17,174 bases of DNA from Paludibacteraceae bacterium (GTDB taxonomy: Bacteria > Bacteroidota > Bacteroidia > Bacteroidales > Paludibacteraceae), in contig JAEDFN010000039.1 of the NCBI GenBank assembly GCA_016292775.1, forward strand, positions 1 to 17,174, in the 5' to 3' direction. The position numbers and the translations under genes are program-made. Of the stretch, positions 8,283 to 16,152 are shown piece after piece. How positions within the stretch are numbered: the first letter of the stretch is position 1; the number at the start of each line of letters is the position of its first letter. A model generated the notes under the pieces. The model had not been told where the DNA came from. It ran no database searches and saw only the letters and a program-made list of their open reading frames with translations.

Positions 8283-9446
8283 TCACTTTTTTGGAGCCAA
8301 AATACGAATGATATTATCCCCTATAATTTCCGATTTTATCTCTATTCCATCAATGAAGGGGGCTTTTATACCCGTATTTATTATGCTTTTTGAGGTTTCT
8401 ATTCGAGCTTCATCCCATAGTCCGCTGTTTATCACTGTGTTTAGCCACATACTACCGCCTTCTATTATTACCGATTGTATGTTGTAATGGTATAGATTAT
8501 CGAGTATTTGTTTTACTATATTGGTTTCAAAATCTATGGTTATGTACTCTATATTGTCGTTTTCGAAAAGTTTTTTTATGCCGTTTCCTTTTTCGAAAAA
8601 TAAATCTTTGTCTGTTTCCGGAATGCTCTTTATTTTGTTTTGATTCAGATAGTTGCTTCTTTGATTAAGGTGCTTTTCCGCACCTTCTTTTGTGGTGAAA
8701 ACGAGGGTGGTGGCTCTGTTGTCAAAAATTTTGTTTGTTTCCGGAATGATACCTCTTCGGTCTAACACCACTCTGACGGGGTTGTTTCCGCTCCATTTGG
8801 ATGTAGTAAGGTGTGGATTATCGAGCAGTGCCGTGCGAGTGGCTACCATTATAGCACCTTCCGTACTGCGTAGCTGATGGTTAAGGGTTTTTGTTACACC
8901 GTTACTGATTTTTATCGGTCCGTTTCCGATATCCTCTCTTGCGATGTCAATAAATCCGTCGGCAGTTTGTGCCCATTTTAGTATTACGTAAGGGCGATGT
9001 TTTTCTTGAAAGGTAATGAACCGACGGTTCAATCGGCGAGCTTCACTCTCTAAAACACCTGTTTTTACCTCTATACCTGCCTCTTGAAGCATCTTTACTC
9101 CTCGCCCTGAAACGAGTGGATTAGGGTCGAGACAAGCAATTACTACTCTTGGTATCTGCTTGTCGATGATGAGTTTGGCACAAGGGGGCGTTTTGCCGTA
9201 ATGGCTGCAAGGCTCTAAACTGACGTATAATGTGCTATCCTTCAGAAGCGATTGGTCTTTCACGGAATATATCGCGTTGGGCTCTGCATGTGGCAGCCCG
9301 GCTTTGTGGTGATACCCTTCACCGATTATCTTGCCTTGGTGTACTATTACGGCTCCCACCATCGGGTTCGGAAATGTATTACCTTCGGCCATTAATGCCA
9401 ATTGAAGGCACCTTTTCATGTATATTTCATCGCTATCCTTCACCAT
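8283..9446 (-). CDS. ribD: Bifunctional riboflavin deaminase/reductase RibD
   Basis: A two-domain riboflavin-pathway enzyme that deaminates the pyrimidine from GTP cyclohydrolase II and then reduces its ribosyl side chain with NADPH. The N-terminal deaminase domain shows FPNPMVGAVIV (25-35), the zinc ligand and catalytic acid in HAE (53-55), and zinc cysteines C80 (LEPC) and C89 (TPPC). The reductase domain follows from about residue 150, with KWAQTADG (157-164) and the IIEGG loop near 327-331. I chose the ATG at 9446 because DEIYMKRCLQLA then aligns with the usual N-terminus; the frame extends to 9503 but only to a TTG. At 387 residues it is slightly long, mostly from a charged Lys/Asn-rich insert around residues 253-300. 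It lies directly upstream of cls, with a one-base gap. Confidence 0.94.
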   Translation of the reverse strand: MVKDSDEIYMKRCLQLALMAEGNTFPNPMVGAVIVHQGKIIGEGYHHKAGLPHAEPNAIYSVKDQSLLKDSTLYVSLEPCSHYGKTPPCAKLIIDKQIPRVVIACLDPNPLVSGRGVKMLQEAGIEVKTGVLESEARRLNRRFITFQEKHRPYVILKWAQTADGFIDIAREDIGNGPIKISNGVTKTLNHQLRSTEGAIMVATRTALLDNPHLTTSKWSGNNPVRVVLDRRGIIPETNKIFDNRATTLVFTTKEGAEKHLNQRSNYLNQNKIKSIPETDKDLFFEKGNGIKKLFENDNIEYITIDFETNIVKQILDNLYHYNIQSVIIEGGSMWLNTVINSGLWDEARIETSKSIINTGIKAPFIDGIEIKSEIIGDNIIRILAPKK

Positions 9447-9539
9447 CCGTTTCCCTTTTATTGTTTCATTTCTTTTTGCTAAACAATCTATCTGTTTATC
9501 CAATTTTTGAAAAGATATTATCGCTTATCTTCCAATCTG

Positions 9540-9547
9540 CAAAGATA
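9540..9547 (-). promoter_or_regulatory. Putative -7 element for ribD-cls
   Basis: TATCTTTG on the - strand fits TAnnTTTG. No TTG is found at the usual 19-20 base distance upstream, so this promoter is weaker evidence than the others. A start near 9535 would give a leader of about 90 bases to the ATG at 9446. Confidence 0.45.
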
Positions 9548-9601
9548 AATAATTTTCTCGAAATTTTTTATTCCTTTCTCCGCTTTTTTTAGTCTCTTGT
9601 T

Positions 9602-10885
9602 CTATTTTGATTTTTTTATCAAATCATATCCGATTTGGCACTCCAAACAGCGCTTTTCGTCGCAATAATGTTGCTGAAGTTGTATCAGTGCTTGACTGTC
9701 AAATGCAGTTTTACTCTTTATCCCGATGCTGTTGAATCGCTCTGTAATATGATTTTTTTCCGCTTTTATTTCTTGTAATATGTTTAATGCTTTTTCTTGC
9801 TTCTCGGGGTCGTTTCTCAGTTTGCCATAAACGAATAAGAAGGGTATTATAGCGTTGATAATAATGGTGTTGCAACTGTTTTTCGTGAGGTTACAGTGGT
9901 GATTATGGCTCTCTTTACCTATTATATAATGATTTTTCCAATAGTCCGAAACCTCGTTTATAATTATCTTATATACATTATTAATATCTGTAGTTACTAT
10001 TTTGTTGAAAAGATTTTCGTTGTTATGGATAATAGCGGCGAGTTGGGCGATTCTCAATGCAGGAAAATTACTTGGTCGCATCCTAAGTAGTTTGAAATTG
10101 CAGTATTTAGGTTTCTCAAGTGAGAATTTATTTTTTAAGAATTTGTATTCTCTGATATACTCCTCTTCCGTTTTACATGTCGCTTTGATAAATTTTTCAC
10201 TATCACTATCTGTCGTTTTATCGTAAAGAAATCCGGCTTGCCCTAATAACATTGCCTCTATTTGCACGGGGTTGTCTCTATGGTGTAGTAGCGTTTTCAG
10301 AGGTACACTCTTTGCCAATGCTTCCATCGCGTCGGAGTTGGTGCCTAACCCTAACGAGCGAGCCATTAGTATGTATAGTGCCTCTTCATAATCCCCGTTA
10401 GTCTGTTGTAATAACTTTTCCACCCTTTTTGTTTTTTCTTCCAACCGCTCTACAACAAGGCGTTCTATCCACCTTTTTAGCTCTATTTCCGAAGTAATAC
10501 ATCGAGTACATCTCATCCCGTCCGCTTGTAAGGAGTTGTATGCTATGTGGATATGTTGCGGAAATTGCAATTCTATAGTGGTAACGGCCCTTTCGCCGAT
10601 AAAAATCTGCTCGTCGGCATTGGCTACTACGTGTAGGATGATGTTGTCATACTCTTTGTTGCCGTCGTGATTATGCTTGTGCCAATCAGAGGCATTAGTG
10701 TGAAATTCTACATTACCGGCCCAAATTTTATCGAAAATTTTTATCTTTGCGTTAAAAGCATCCGGCCCGGAATTCCTGTTGCGTATCCCGGGTGAAATAA
10801 TCTCTACTTTCTCTCCTAACAAACTTTTTTGCTCGGTAAAATAGAGCTTATTAAACCATATATAACTTATAAATTGCTCGTTCAT
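9602..10885 (-). CDS. DUF2851 family protein
   Basis: A 427-residue soluble protein belonging to DUF2851, a family common in Bacteroidota and of unknown function. The N-terminal signature is clear: IWFNKLYFTEQ, then VEIISPGIRNRNSGPDAFNA and NVEFHTNASDWHKHNHD, a region dense in His, Asp and Asn. Residues in that first 120 look nuclease- or metal-site-like, but I see no characterised catalytic motif and make no functional claim. The remainder is mostly helical. The C-terminus carries a Cys pair in DEKRCLECQIGY. I use the ATG at 10885 rather than an upstream TTG five codons earlier, because the -7 promoter element (10890-10897) lies inside that extension. The transcript probably begins at or within a base or two of this ATG. 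Confidence 0.88.
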   Translation of the reverse strand: MNEQFISYIWFNKLYFTEQKSLLGEKVEIISPGIRNRNSGPDAFNAKIKIFDKIWAGNVEFHTNASDWHKHNHDGNKEYDNIILHVVANADEQIFIGERAVTTIELQFPQHIHIAYNSLQADGMRCTRCITSEIELKRWIERLVVERLEEKTKRVEKLLQQTNGDYEEALYILMARSLGLGTNSDAMEALAKSVPLKTLLHHRDNPVQIEAMLLGQAGFLYDKTTDSDSEKFIKATCKTEEEYIREYKFLKNKFSLEKPKYCNFKLLRMRPSNFPALRIAQLAAIIHNNENLFNKIVTTDINNVYKIIINEVSDYWKNHYIIGKESHNHHCNLTKNSCNTIIINAIIPFLFVYGKLRNDPEKQEKALNILQEIKAEKNHITERFNSIGIKSKTAFDSQALIQLQQHYCDEKRCLECQIGYDLIKKSK

Positions 10886-10889
10886 AGGG

Positions 10890-10920
10890 CAAAGATACAA
10901 CCTTTTTTTTAATACTCAAA
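10890..10920 (-). promoter_or_regulatory. Strong promoter of the DUF2851 gene (leaderless)
   Basis: On the - strand TTTG (10920-10917), a 19-base spacer, then TATCTTTG (10897-10890): an exact match to the Bacteroidota TTTG-N19-TAnnTTTG promoter. Only four bases (CCCT) separate the -7 element from the ATG at 10885, so the expected transcription start coincides with the start codon. Confidence 0.8.
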
Positions 10921-10926
10921 ATTTAA

Positions 10927-10949
10927 AATTTATCGTTTTTCGATAAATT
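10927..10949. repeat. Inverted repeat between divergent promoters (possible operator)
   Basis: AATTTATCG (10927-10935) and CGATAAATT (10941-10949) are perfect inverted 9-base arms around five T. The element sits between the two outward-facing -33 boxes (10917-10920 and 10952-10955), where a bound dimer could affect both promoters. An operator role is inferred; it lacks a downstream T tract in a position to terminate either gene. Confidence 0.6.
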
Positions 10950-10951
10950 AT

Positions 10952-10982
10952 TTTGCTGTTTAAAAAACATTTCGTAACTTTG
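10952..10982 (+). promoter_or_regulatory. Strong promoter of the DUF2975-HTH unit
   Basis: TTTG (10952-10955), a 19-base spacer, then TAACTTTG (10975-10982): an exact consensus Bacteroidota promoter. Transcription near 10987 would leave a leader of about 60 bases before the ATG at 11048. Confidence 0.8.
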
Positions 10983-11047
10983 TAGCCGTGAAATAGCATA
11001 GTGTTTAACGCTATTTTGTTTCATTTTAGAAGTTAATATTTTGATCT

Positions 11048-11707
11048 ATGAAAAAATTTAAAGTACTCTGTATTATATTATTGACGGCTTTCATCTTGTC
11101 GTTGTTTAATGATTTGGTATCAAGTATTATTTCAGGATTTAATTTAGGAAGTTCTTCATCTGAATTTATTTTAAACTCTGAAGATGACTATGCGTCTTAT
11201 CTATATATGGATGTAGACGTTACACCGGATTACAAGAAAGCGGAGTTCGTCAACGAAACAAACAATAATAAGTTGTTAGTTTTGCCAAATACGGTATCTA
11301 TTGTAGATTTAGGGGTCAAACAAGAAGATAGTTCTTTTTCAGTTAAATTTCTCCATTGGGCTTTGTTTATAATAAATATTGTGTCCGTGATAGTGTATAT
11401 CTCTATCGTTGTACTTTTTATCATGGTGATGCGTATTTTTATTAAGTCCGAGGTGTTTAACAGAAGGGTTGTACATCTTTTGTGCTTGATAGGTTGGTTT
11501 TTCATTATTCTTGGTGTATTCTCTTCTTTGTGGAATTTGCTTAGAATCTACATGATTTCCTCTCTCGTAGCCATAGAAGGTGTTGAATTTTCTTACCGCT
11601 ATATTGTAGAATGGAGTACAATATTGATGGGTCTCGTTGTGTTGGTGAATACTGAAATCCTCAGTCAGGCTACCACAATAAAAGATGAAAATGATTTGAC
11701 TATTTGA
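11048..11707 (+). CDS. DUF2975 family membrane protein
   Basis: A 219-residue inner-membrane protein with four predicted helices (about 5-27, 102-130, 143-166 and 187-206). A polar extracytoplasmic stretch of about 70 residues lies between the first two. The final segment LVVLVNTEILSQATTIKDENDLTI-like ending (aliphatic helix, then a charged DENDLTI tail) is the hallmark of DUF2975, whose members are usually encoded beside a small YozG-like HTH protein. That is the case here: the HTH gene starts two bases after this stop. The biochemical role of DUF2975 is not established; the conserved pairing suggests the membrane protein and the regulator work together, perhaps as a sensor or by controlling each other, but this is inference. 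The large outer loop, containing paired acidic residues, is longer than I would expect for the family. Confidence 0.85.
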   Translation: MKKFKVLCIILLTAFILSLFNDLVSSIISGFNLGSSSSEFILNSEDDYASYLYMDVDVTPDYKKAEFVNETNNNKLLVLPNTVSIVDLGVKQEDSSFSVKFLHWALFIINIVSVIVYISIVVLFIMVMRIFIKSEVFNRRVVHLLCLIGWFFIILGVFSSLWNLLRIYMISSLVAIEGVEFSYRYIVEWSTILMGLVVLVNTEILSQATTIKDENDLTI

Positions 11708-11709
11708 TT

Positions 11710-11913
11710 ATGCCGATAATTGTAAATTTAGATGTAGTGATGGCTGAGCGTAAAATGTCGCTCAATGAATTGTCGGAAAGGGTAGATATCACTCCTGCCA
11801 ATCTCTCTATATTGAAAACCGGAAAGGCTCGAGCAATACGATTTTCTACCTTGGAGGCTATTTGTGAAGTGCTTCAATGTCAGCCCGGAGATATCCTCGA
11901 ATACAAAGAGTGA
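11710..11913 (+). CDS. YozG-like HTH transcriptional regulator
   Basis: A 67-residue Cro/C1-type DNA-binding protein made of almost nothing but the helix-turn-helix domain. VMAERKMSLNELSERVDIT provides the first helices, PANLSILKTGKARAIRF the recognition helix and turn, and STLEAICEVLQCQPGDILEY the closing helices, the standard order for the YozG/HTH_26 group. The ATG at 11710 follows the DUF2975 stop by two bases, so the pair is translationally coupled. A TTG two codons earlier overlaps that stop and is less likely to be used. The best candidate target in the window is the inverted repeat at 10927-10949 ahead of its own operon; autoregulation is inferred, not shown. No clear terminator follows. 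Confidence 0.92.
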   Translation: MPIIVNLDVVMAERKMSLNELSERVDITPANLSILKTGKARAIRFSTLEAICEVLQCQPGDILEYKE

Positions 11914-12128
11914 TGCTCCTTTTTACTTAAATTATTGCCTTTGTTGAAACGGATTTTTTTACCATACAAAGGAAATAATGCGATTTTTTCCTATTTGCAG
12001 CTAATATTCCTATTGAGGATATTCATTTTGCAATTTCTTAATAAATGGTGAGTAGATATAAATCGTAGCCGAAATGCTTTGAATGTTTATTAAATATCAA
12101 CTAAATAATTAATTAAAATATTTTTTTT

Positions 12129-15071
12129 ATGAAACTTAAATCACTTTTGCTTGTAGCATTAATGATGTTCTCTTTCGGAGTCTTCGCTCAAAATAATTTC
12201 CGTGAAGGTCTTCAAGAGTACAAGTTGGAGAATGGTCTTACCGTTTTCCTTTGGGAAGATCCTACTGCTTCCAGTGTTCACGGTCGTGTAGTATGTCGCG
12301 CCGGAGCTGTAGATGAACCTGCCGATTTCTCCGGTCTTGCTCACTACCTTGAGCACATGCTCTTTAAAGGTACTGACAAAATCGGTGCTCTTGATTGGGC
12401 TAAAGAAGAGCCTATCTATAATCACATCATCGCACTTTACGATACTCTTAACGTAACTGTTGACGATGCAGAACGTGTTACTCTTATCAAAAGAATTAAC
12501 GAATTGTCGCTCCAAGCCGCTAAATATGGCGCTACTGACGACTTCTCTAATCTTACGGAAAGTTACGGTGGTGACGGTCTTAACGCCTTCACTTCTTACG
12601 ACCTTACCGCTTATTTCAACGATTTCCCTGCCTCTGCTGCCGAGAAATGGATTGAACTCAACTCCGAGCGTCTCTTAAATCCGGTTTTCCGCTCTTTCCA
12701 AGCTGAGCTCGAAAACGTTTACGAGGAGTATAATATGTATCAAGATGACCTCGGTACCCACATGCGCGAATTTATGTTCAGCAATATCTATAAAGGTACC
12801 CCTTATGAAAGAGATGTTATCGGTTACCAAAAACACCTCAAAAACCCTTCTCTTTCACAACTTATCAACTTCTTCCACACTTGGTATGTGCCTAATAACA
12901 TGTGCCTTATGCTCGTTGGTAATTTCAATGCAGAGACTGTAAAACCTATTATTGCTGAAAAATTCGGTCGCCTCAAAGCTAAAGAAATCCCTGCTCGCGG
13001 AGAATATAATGCTCCTAGCTACGAAGGTAACCCTGTTTACAAAACCAAAATCGGTTACCAACCTCAAGTAACTTGGGTTTATAATGGCGTGAAAAAAGGT
13101 GATAAAGATGAACTCGCCCTCACTTTCGCTCTCTCTTTGCTTAACAACAATCATAGCGTAGGTCTCCTCGACAAACTTATGCTCGATAATACAGTTTCTA
13201 CTGCTTACTGCTATCCTGATGTTCGCCGTTGCGACGGTAAAATTATGGTTGTCGGTATGCCTTATTTCGATATGGCTCAACGTACTTACGAGTCTTTCAA
13301 ACAAACCGAGCGTATCATCTTCAAAGAGATTGACAAAATCAAAGATCCTAACACTATCCCTGATTGGTTGTTCAACTCCGTTAAATCTCAAATGCTTCAA
13401 GACCATATCACTACTTTCGAATCTACAAGCGCAAAAGTAAATATCCTTACTTATGCTTTCGCTTACAATGAGAAAGTTGACGATTATATCAATGAAGATG
13501 CCGCTATTCGCGCAATTACTAAAGAGCAAGTAGCAGCAGTTGCTAAAAAATATTTAAGTGGCGACCATATTACTCTCGAAATCTCTGAGGGAGAACCTAA
13601 GAAAAATGTTCTCGCAAAACCTCAAATCAAACCTCTCGACCCTCCTAAGGGCGTGGAAACAGAGTACGCTAAAAACTTTAAGAAAATCCCTACTACCCCT
13701 GTAACAGAGACTTTCAACAACTTCGCCGATGTTACCGAACGCCAATTATATCCTAACGTAAAATTATTCTACACTCCTAATACTAAAAACGACGTTTTCT
13801 CTCTTACTCTTAAATATGGTGTAGGTACTCACAAAATGCCAAAACTTCAATATGCAGTACAACTTATGAATACTGCCGGTATGATGCCTAATATCGACGC
13901 TCAAACAGTACGTCGTCAATATTCAGAGCTCGGCGCTACTTACAGTTTCGGTGTTACCGACAGCTATTTCTATATCTCTATCTCCGGCGAGGAGAAAAAT
14001 CTCGACAAAATCCTTGAGCTCGTTACTAAACACGTGCTTATGCCTAACCTCGATAACCGCCAAATTCAAAGTATGGTTTCCAGCGCATACTGGAGCAGAT
14101 ATAGTGAAAAACGTAACCCGAGCGTAGTTGCCAGTGCACTCCTCGAATATGCCCTCTATGGCGAAAACTCTCACTATATCGACCGTATCCCTATGGACGA
14201 ACTCTACAACTATTCTGTAGCTCCTGACGGTACTTTCATCGAGACTTTCCTCCTCAATAAAACTAACCTTACTACCACTATCCAAGAGGCTACAGGTTAT
14301 GCCGTAGATATCCACTATTGCGGTAAAAAAGATATCAATGACGTTGCTAAAGCTATGGCTAAAATCCCTATGAAAGAGACTATGGCTAACAGCGAATCTC
14401 CTATCATCCGCGAGCGCGCTACCTATAACAAAACCAATGTTATGTTCCTCGCTGATTCAAAAATGCAACAAGCTAAAATCTATTTCTATATCAATGGTAA
14501 ACCTTATGATATAGCTCAAGATGTTGCTTGCGATGCTTTCAATCAATACTTCTCAGGTGGCTTTAGTGGCCTTGTAATGAACGAAATCCGCGAAAAACGC
14601 TCTATGGCTTATACCGCTTTCGGTAGCGTAAGTAACCCTATTATCCCGGGTAAAGACTCTTACCTCCTCGGTTATGTAGGTACTCAATCCGATAAAGTTG
14701 CCGATGCCGTTGACGTATTTATGGACCTCTTGAATAATATGCCTGATTATCCTGATCGTATGGAAAATATTATCACCTTCCTCCACCAATCTGCCCTCGC
14801 CGCTAAACCGGGTATGCGCTCTAAGAGTATGGTGTTCGATCAATGGAAACAACTCGGATATAAAGACGACCCTGCTAAGGTTAACCTCAACTCTATCGAT
14901 AACCTTAACTACGACGTTATCAAAACTTATTACGAGCAAAATATCAAAAACCAACCTGTTACTATCGTTATCATCGGTAACCCTAAAACAGTGAACCTCA
15001 AACAAATCAAAGCTAAATACGGTAAAATTACCAAAGTATCCCCTGCAAAATTATTCAAAGGTGGTATCTAA
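12129..15071 (+). CDS. M16 family zinc metallopeptidase, exported
   Basis: A 980-residue insulinase/pitrilysin-type protease with a signal peptide (MKLKSLLLVALMMF, cleavage near FAQ at 20-21), so it should act in the periplasm or on the cell surface. The inverted zinc motif HYLEH is at residues 72-76 (ligands H72 and H76, catalytic E75), and the third ligand lies in ELENVYEE (193-200). The interval is longer than in pitrilysin because of a charged helical insert (about 91-145) typical of the PqqL-like branch found in Bacteroidota. The C-terminal, non-catalytic half carries the conserved Arg-Tyr pair in REKRSMAY (821-828), which positions substrate. Full length, no frameshift. Codons are strongly biased (Leu CTT/CTC, Phe TTC, Asn AAC, almost no Leu TTG), as expected of a highly expressed gene. 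The start codon follows an AT-rich leader without a Shine-Dalgarno sequence. Confidence 0.94.
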   Translation: MKLKSLLLVALMMFSFGVFAQNNFREGLQEYKLENGLTVFLWEDPTASSVHGRVVCRAGAVDEPADFSGLAHYLEHMLFKGTDKIGALDWAKEEPIYNHIIALYDTLNVTVDDAERVTLIKRINELSLQAAKYGATDDFSNLTESYGGDGLNAFTSYDLTAYFNDFPASAAEKWIELNSERLLNPVFRSFQAELENVYEEYNMYQDDLGTHMREFMFSNIYKGTPYERDVIGYQKHLKNPSLSQLINFFHTWYVPNNMCLMLVGNFNAETVKPIIAEKFGRLKAKEIPARGEYNAPSYEGNPVYKTKIGYQPQVTWVYNGVKKGDKDELALTFALSLLNNNHSVGLLDKLMLDNTVSTAYCYPDVRRCDGKIMVVGMPYFDMAQRTYESFKQTERIIFKEIDKIKDPNTIPDWLFNSVKSQMLQDHITTFESTSAKVNILTYAFAYNEKVDDYINEDAAIRAITKEQVAAVAKKYLSGDHITLEISEGEPKKNVLAKPQIKPLDPPKGVETEYAKNFKKIPTTPVTETFNNFADVTERQLYPNVKLFYTPNTKNDVFSLTLKYGVGTHKMPKLQYAVQLMNTAGMMPNIDAQTVRRQYSELGATYSFGVTDSYFYISISGEEKNLDKILELVTKHVLMPNLDNRQIQSMVSSAYWSRYSEKRNPSVVASALLEYALYGENSHYIDRIPMDELYNYSVAPDGTFIETFLLNKTNLTTTIQEATGYAVDIHYCGKKDINDVAKAMAKIPMKETMANSESPIIRERATYNKTNVMFLADSKMQQAKIYFYINGKPYDIAQDVACDAFNQYFSGGFSGLVMNEIREKRSMAYTAFGSVSNPIIPGKDSYLLGYVGTQSDKVADAVDVFMDLLNNMPDYPDRMENIITFLHQSALAAKPGMRSKSMVFDQWKQLGYKDDPAKVNLNSIDNLNYDVIKTYYEQNIKNQPVTIVIIGNPKTVNLKQIKAKYGKITKVSPAKLFKGGI

Positions 15072-15092
15072 TAAGCGCTTGATTTAATAAAT

Positions 15093-15135
15093 AAAAAAGT
15101 GTGTTTCGAAAAAAAATCGAAACACACTTTTTTTT
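15093..15135. terminator. Bidirectional terminator after the M16 gene
   Basis: AGTGTGTTTCGA (15098-15109) pairs with TCGAAACACACT (15117-15128) around a 7-base A loop. Outer A (15093-15098) and T (15128-15135) runs lengthen the stem to about 17 pairs and supply the T tract. It ends the M16 transcript 22 bases after its stop. Confidence 0.92.
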
Positions 15136-15160
15136 ATACCTTCTATTGCCTACCTTAACA

Positions 15161-15193
15161 AAAAAAATGTGTAGTATAAAATACTACACATTT
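15161..15193 (-). terminator. Terminator of the AraC-family gene
   Basis: AAATGTGTAGTAT (15165-15177) and ATACTACACATTT (15181-15193) form a perfect 13-base stem with a 3-base loop. Read on the - strand it is followed by a run of T (complement of 15161-15167), placing it as the terminator for the reverse gene that stops at 15217. Confidence 0.85.
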
Positions 15194-15216
15194 ACATTTA
15201 ATTAATTATTATCTAA

Positions 15217-16125
15217 TTAAAAAGTTGGTCTAAAGAAATTCTTGTTACGGAAATCTCTTGCTGTCATTCCTTTGCGTTTGCGGAAGAATGATGAGAATTG
15301 CGCAGTATCAGAGAAACCTAATACTTTTGCTATCTCCGTAATAGGAATGATTGTTGATGTAAGAAGTTCTTCGGCTTTGGCTAATCTCACCTCCATTTGA
15401 AATTGAGCGGGACTTGTACCTGTGTAGCCTTTGAACATACGGCGGAATTGTGCGTAGTTCATACCAATCTTCTCTGCAATCTCTTCCGGTGAATAATCCC
15501 CGTGAAAATCGCCTTTGATGAGCTCTTTTGCTTCGTTAATTCTGTCTTCTATAGGATTTTCAAGATATCTGTTGGAAATCTTATGGTTTAATGCCCCTAA
15601 TAGATGTAGAATTTCGGCTGTCAGCAAAAGTTGAGCTCCCTCTTTGTTGTAGAACATAACGTTAATCATGTCTAACAAAATGTTTTCTATTGCTGATAAT
15701 GATTGGTAATTGATTTTTGGTAAATAATTTACAATCTTGGTTTGCTCCAAAAATGCATCGAAAATTTTACCTTCAAATCCTATCCAATACTCTTTCCATC
15801 CGATTTTTTCATCAGGGAAATACTTGTGGCGTGTGTTTGGCTCTAATAATAGTACATCATGTTTCTCTAATGGTAGTAATTTACCGTTTTCTAACTGATA
15901 ATAGCCTTTTCCTTCTGTAACTATTATTAATCTCCATTCGTTTAAGCATATCTCACTAATGTTTGATGAATGCATTAGTGCTGCCTGACTGCTTAAACTG
16001 AACGAATCTCCATTCTCGTATGTGTTGCATCCTACTGTGGTGCAACATCCAAGGGGATTCATCTTATCGCTCATTTTACAATGTACAGCGATGTTCTTGT
16101 AATTAATAGGTTGATGTCTTTGCAT
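15217..16125 (-). CDS. AraC family transcriptional regulator
   Basis: A 302-residue regulator with an N-terminal cupin-type sensing domain and a C-terminal pair of helix-turn-helices. The sensing half contains EWRLIIVTEGKGYYQLENG, a DVLLLEPNTRHKYFPDE strand-turn and GWKEYWIGFEG, the pattern of Bacteroidota AraC proteins that respond to sugars or related small ligands. The DNA-binding half is well preserved: YSPEEIAEKIGMNYAQFRRMF (about 211-231) is the first helix-turn-helix and ITEIAKVLGFSDTAQFSSFF (about 262-281) the second, followed by KGMTARDFR. The first 60 residues hold five cysteines (16, 27, 28, 33, 60), more than usual for this group. The ligand and targets are unknown; it stands alone, convergent to the M16 gene and downstream of hydF in the same direction. 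An internal ATG at residue 18 is an alternative start. Confidence 0.92.
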   Translation of the reverse strand: MQRHQPINYKNIAVHCKMSDKMNPLGCCTTVGCNTYENGDSFSLSSQAALMHSSNISEICLNEWRLIIVTEGKGYYQLENGKLLPLEKHDVLLLEPNTRHKYFPDEKIGWKEYWIGFEGKIFDAFLEQTKIVNYLPKINYQSLSAIENILLDMINVMFYNKEGAQLLLTAEILHLLGALNHKISNRYLENPIEDRINEAKELIKGDFHGDYSPEEIAEKIGMNYAQFRRMFKGYTGTSPAQFQMEVRLAKAEELLTSTIIPITEIAKVLGFSDTAQFSSFFRKRKGMTARDFRNKNFFRPTF

Positions 16126-16144
16126 ATTCTTATAAACTGTAGTA

Positions 16145-16152
16145 CAAAGTTA
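16145..16152 (-). promoter_or_regulatory. -7 element of the AraC-family gene
   Basis: TAACTTTG on the - strand fits TAnnTTTG; the expected start near 16139 leaves a leader of about 15 bases to the ATG at 16125. No good TTG lies 19-20 bases upstream (TTAG at that position), which would suit an activator-dependent promoter. Confidence 0.55.

Noticed and set aside
9447..9503. Longer RibD start at a TTG
   Set aside because: The added 19 residues lie before the conserved N-terminus, and an ATG at 9446 aligns with the family.
10927..10949. Rho-independent terminator reading of the inverted repeat
   Set aside because: It lies between two outward promoters with no transcript arriving from either side, and neither arm is followed by a T tract.
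11914..12128. Promoter for the M16 gene, including TTTG boxes near 12027 and 12080
   Set aside because: No TAnnTTTG box with a -33 TTG at 19-20 bases could be found; the best pairs had two or more mismatches or a wrong spacer. The interval holds no gene or clear terminator that I can see.
12855..13529. 224-codon open frame on the - strand inside the M16 gene
   Set aside because: It lies opposite a clear, motif-bearing coding sequence with strong codon bias; the antisense translation has no recognisable domain and no promoter or start context.
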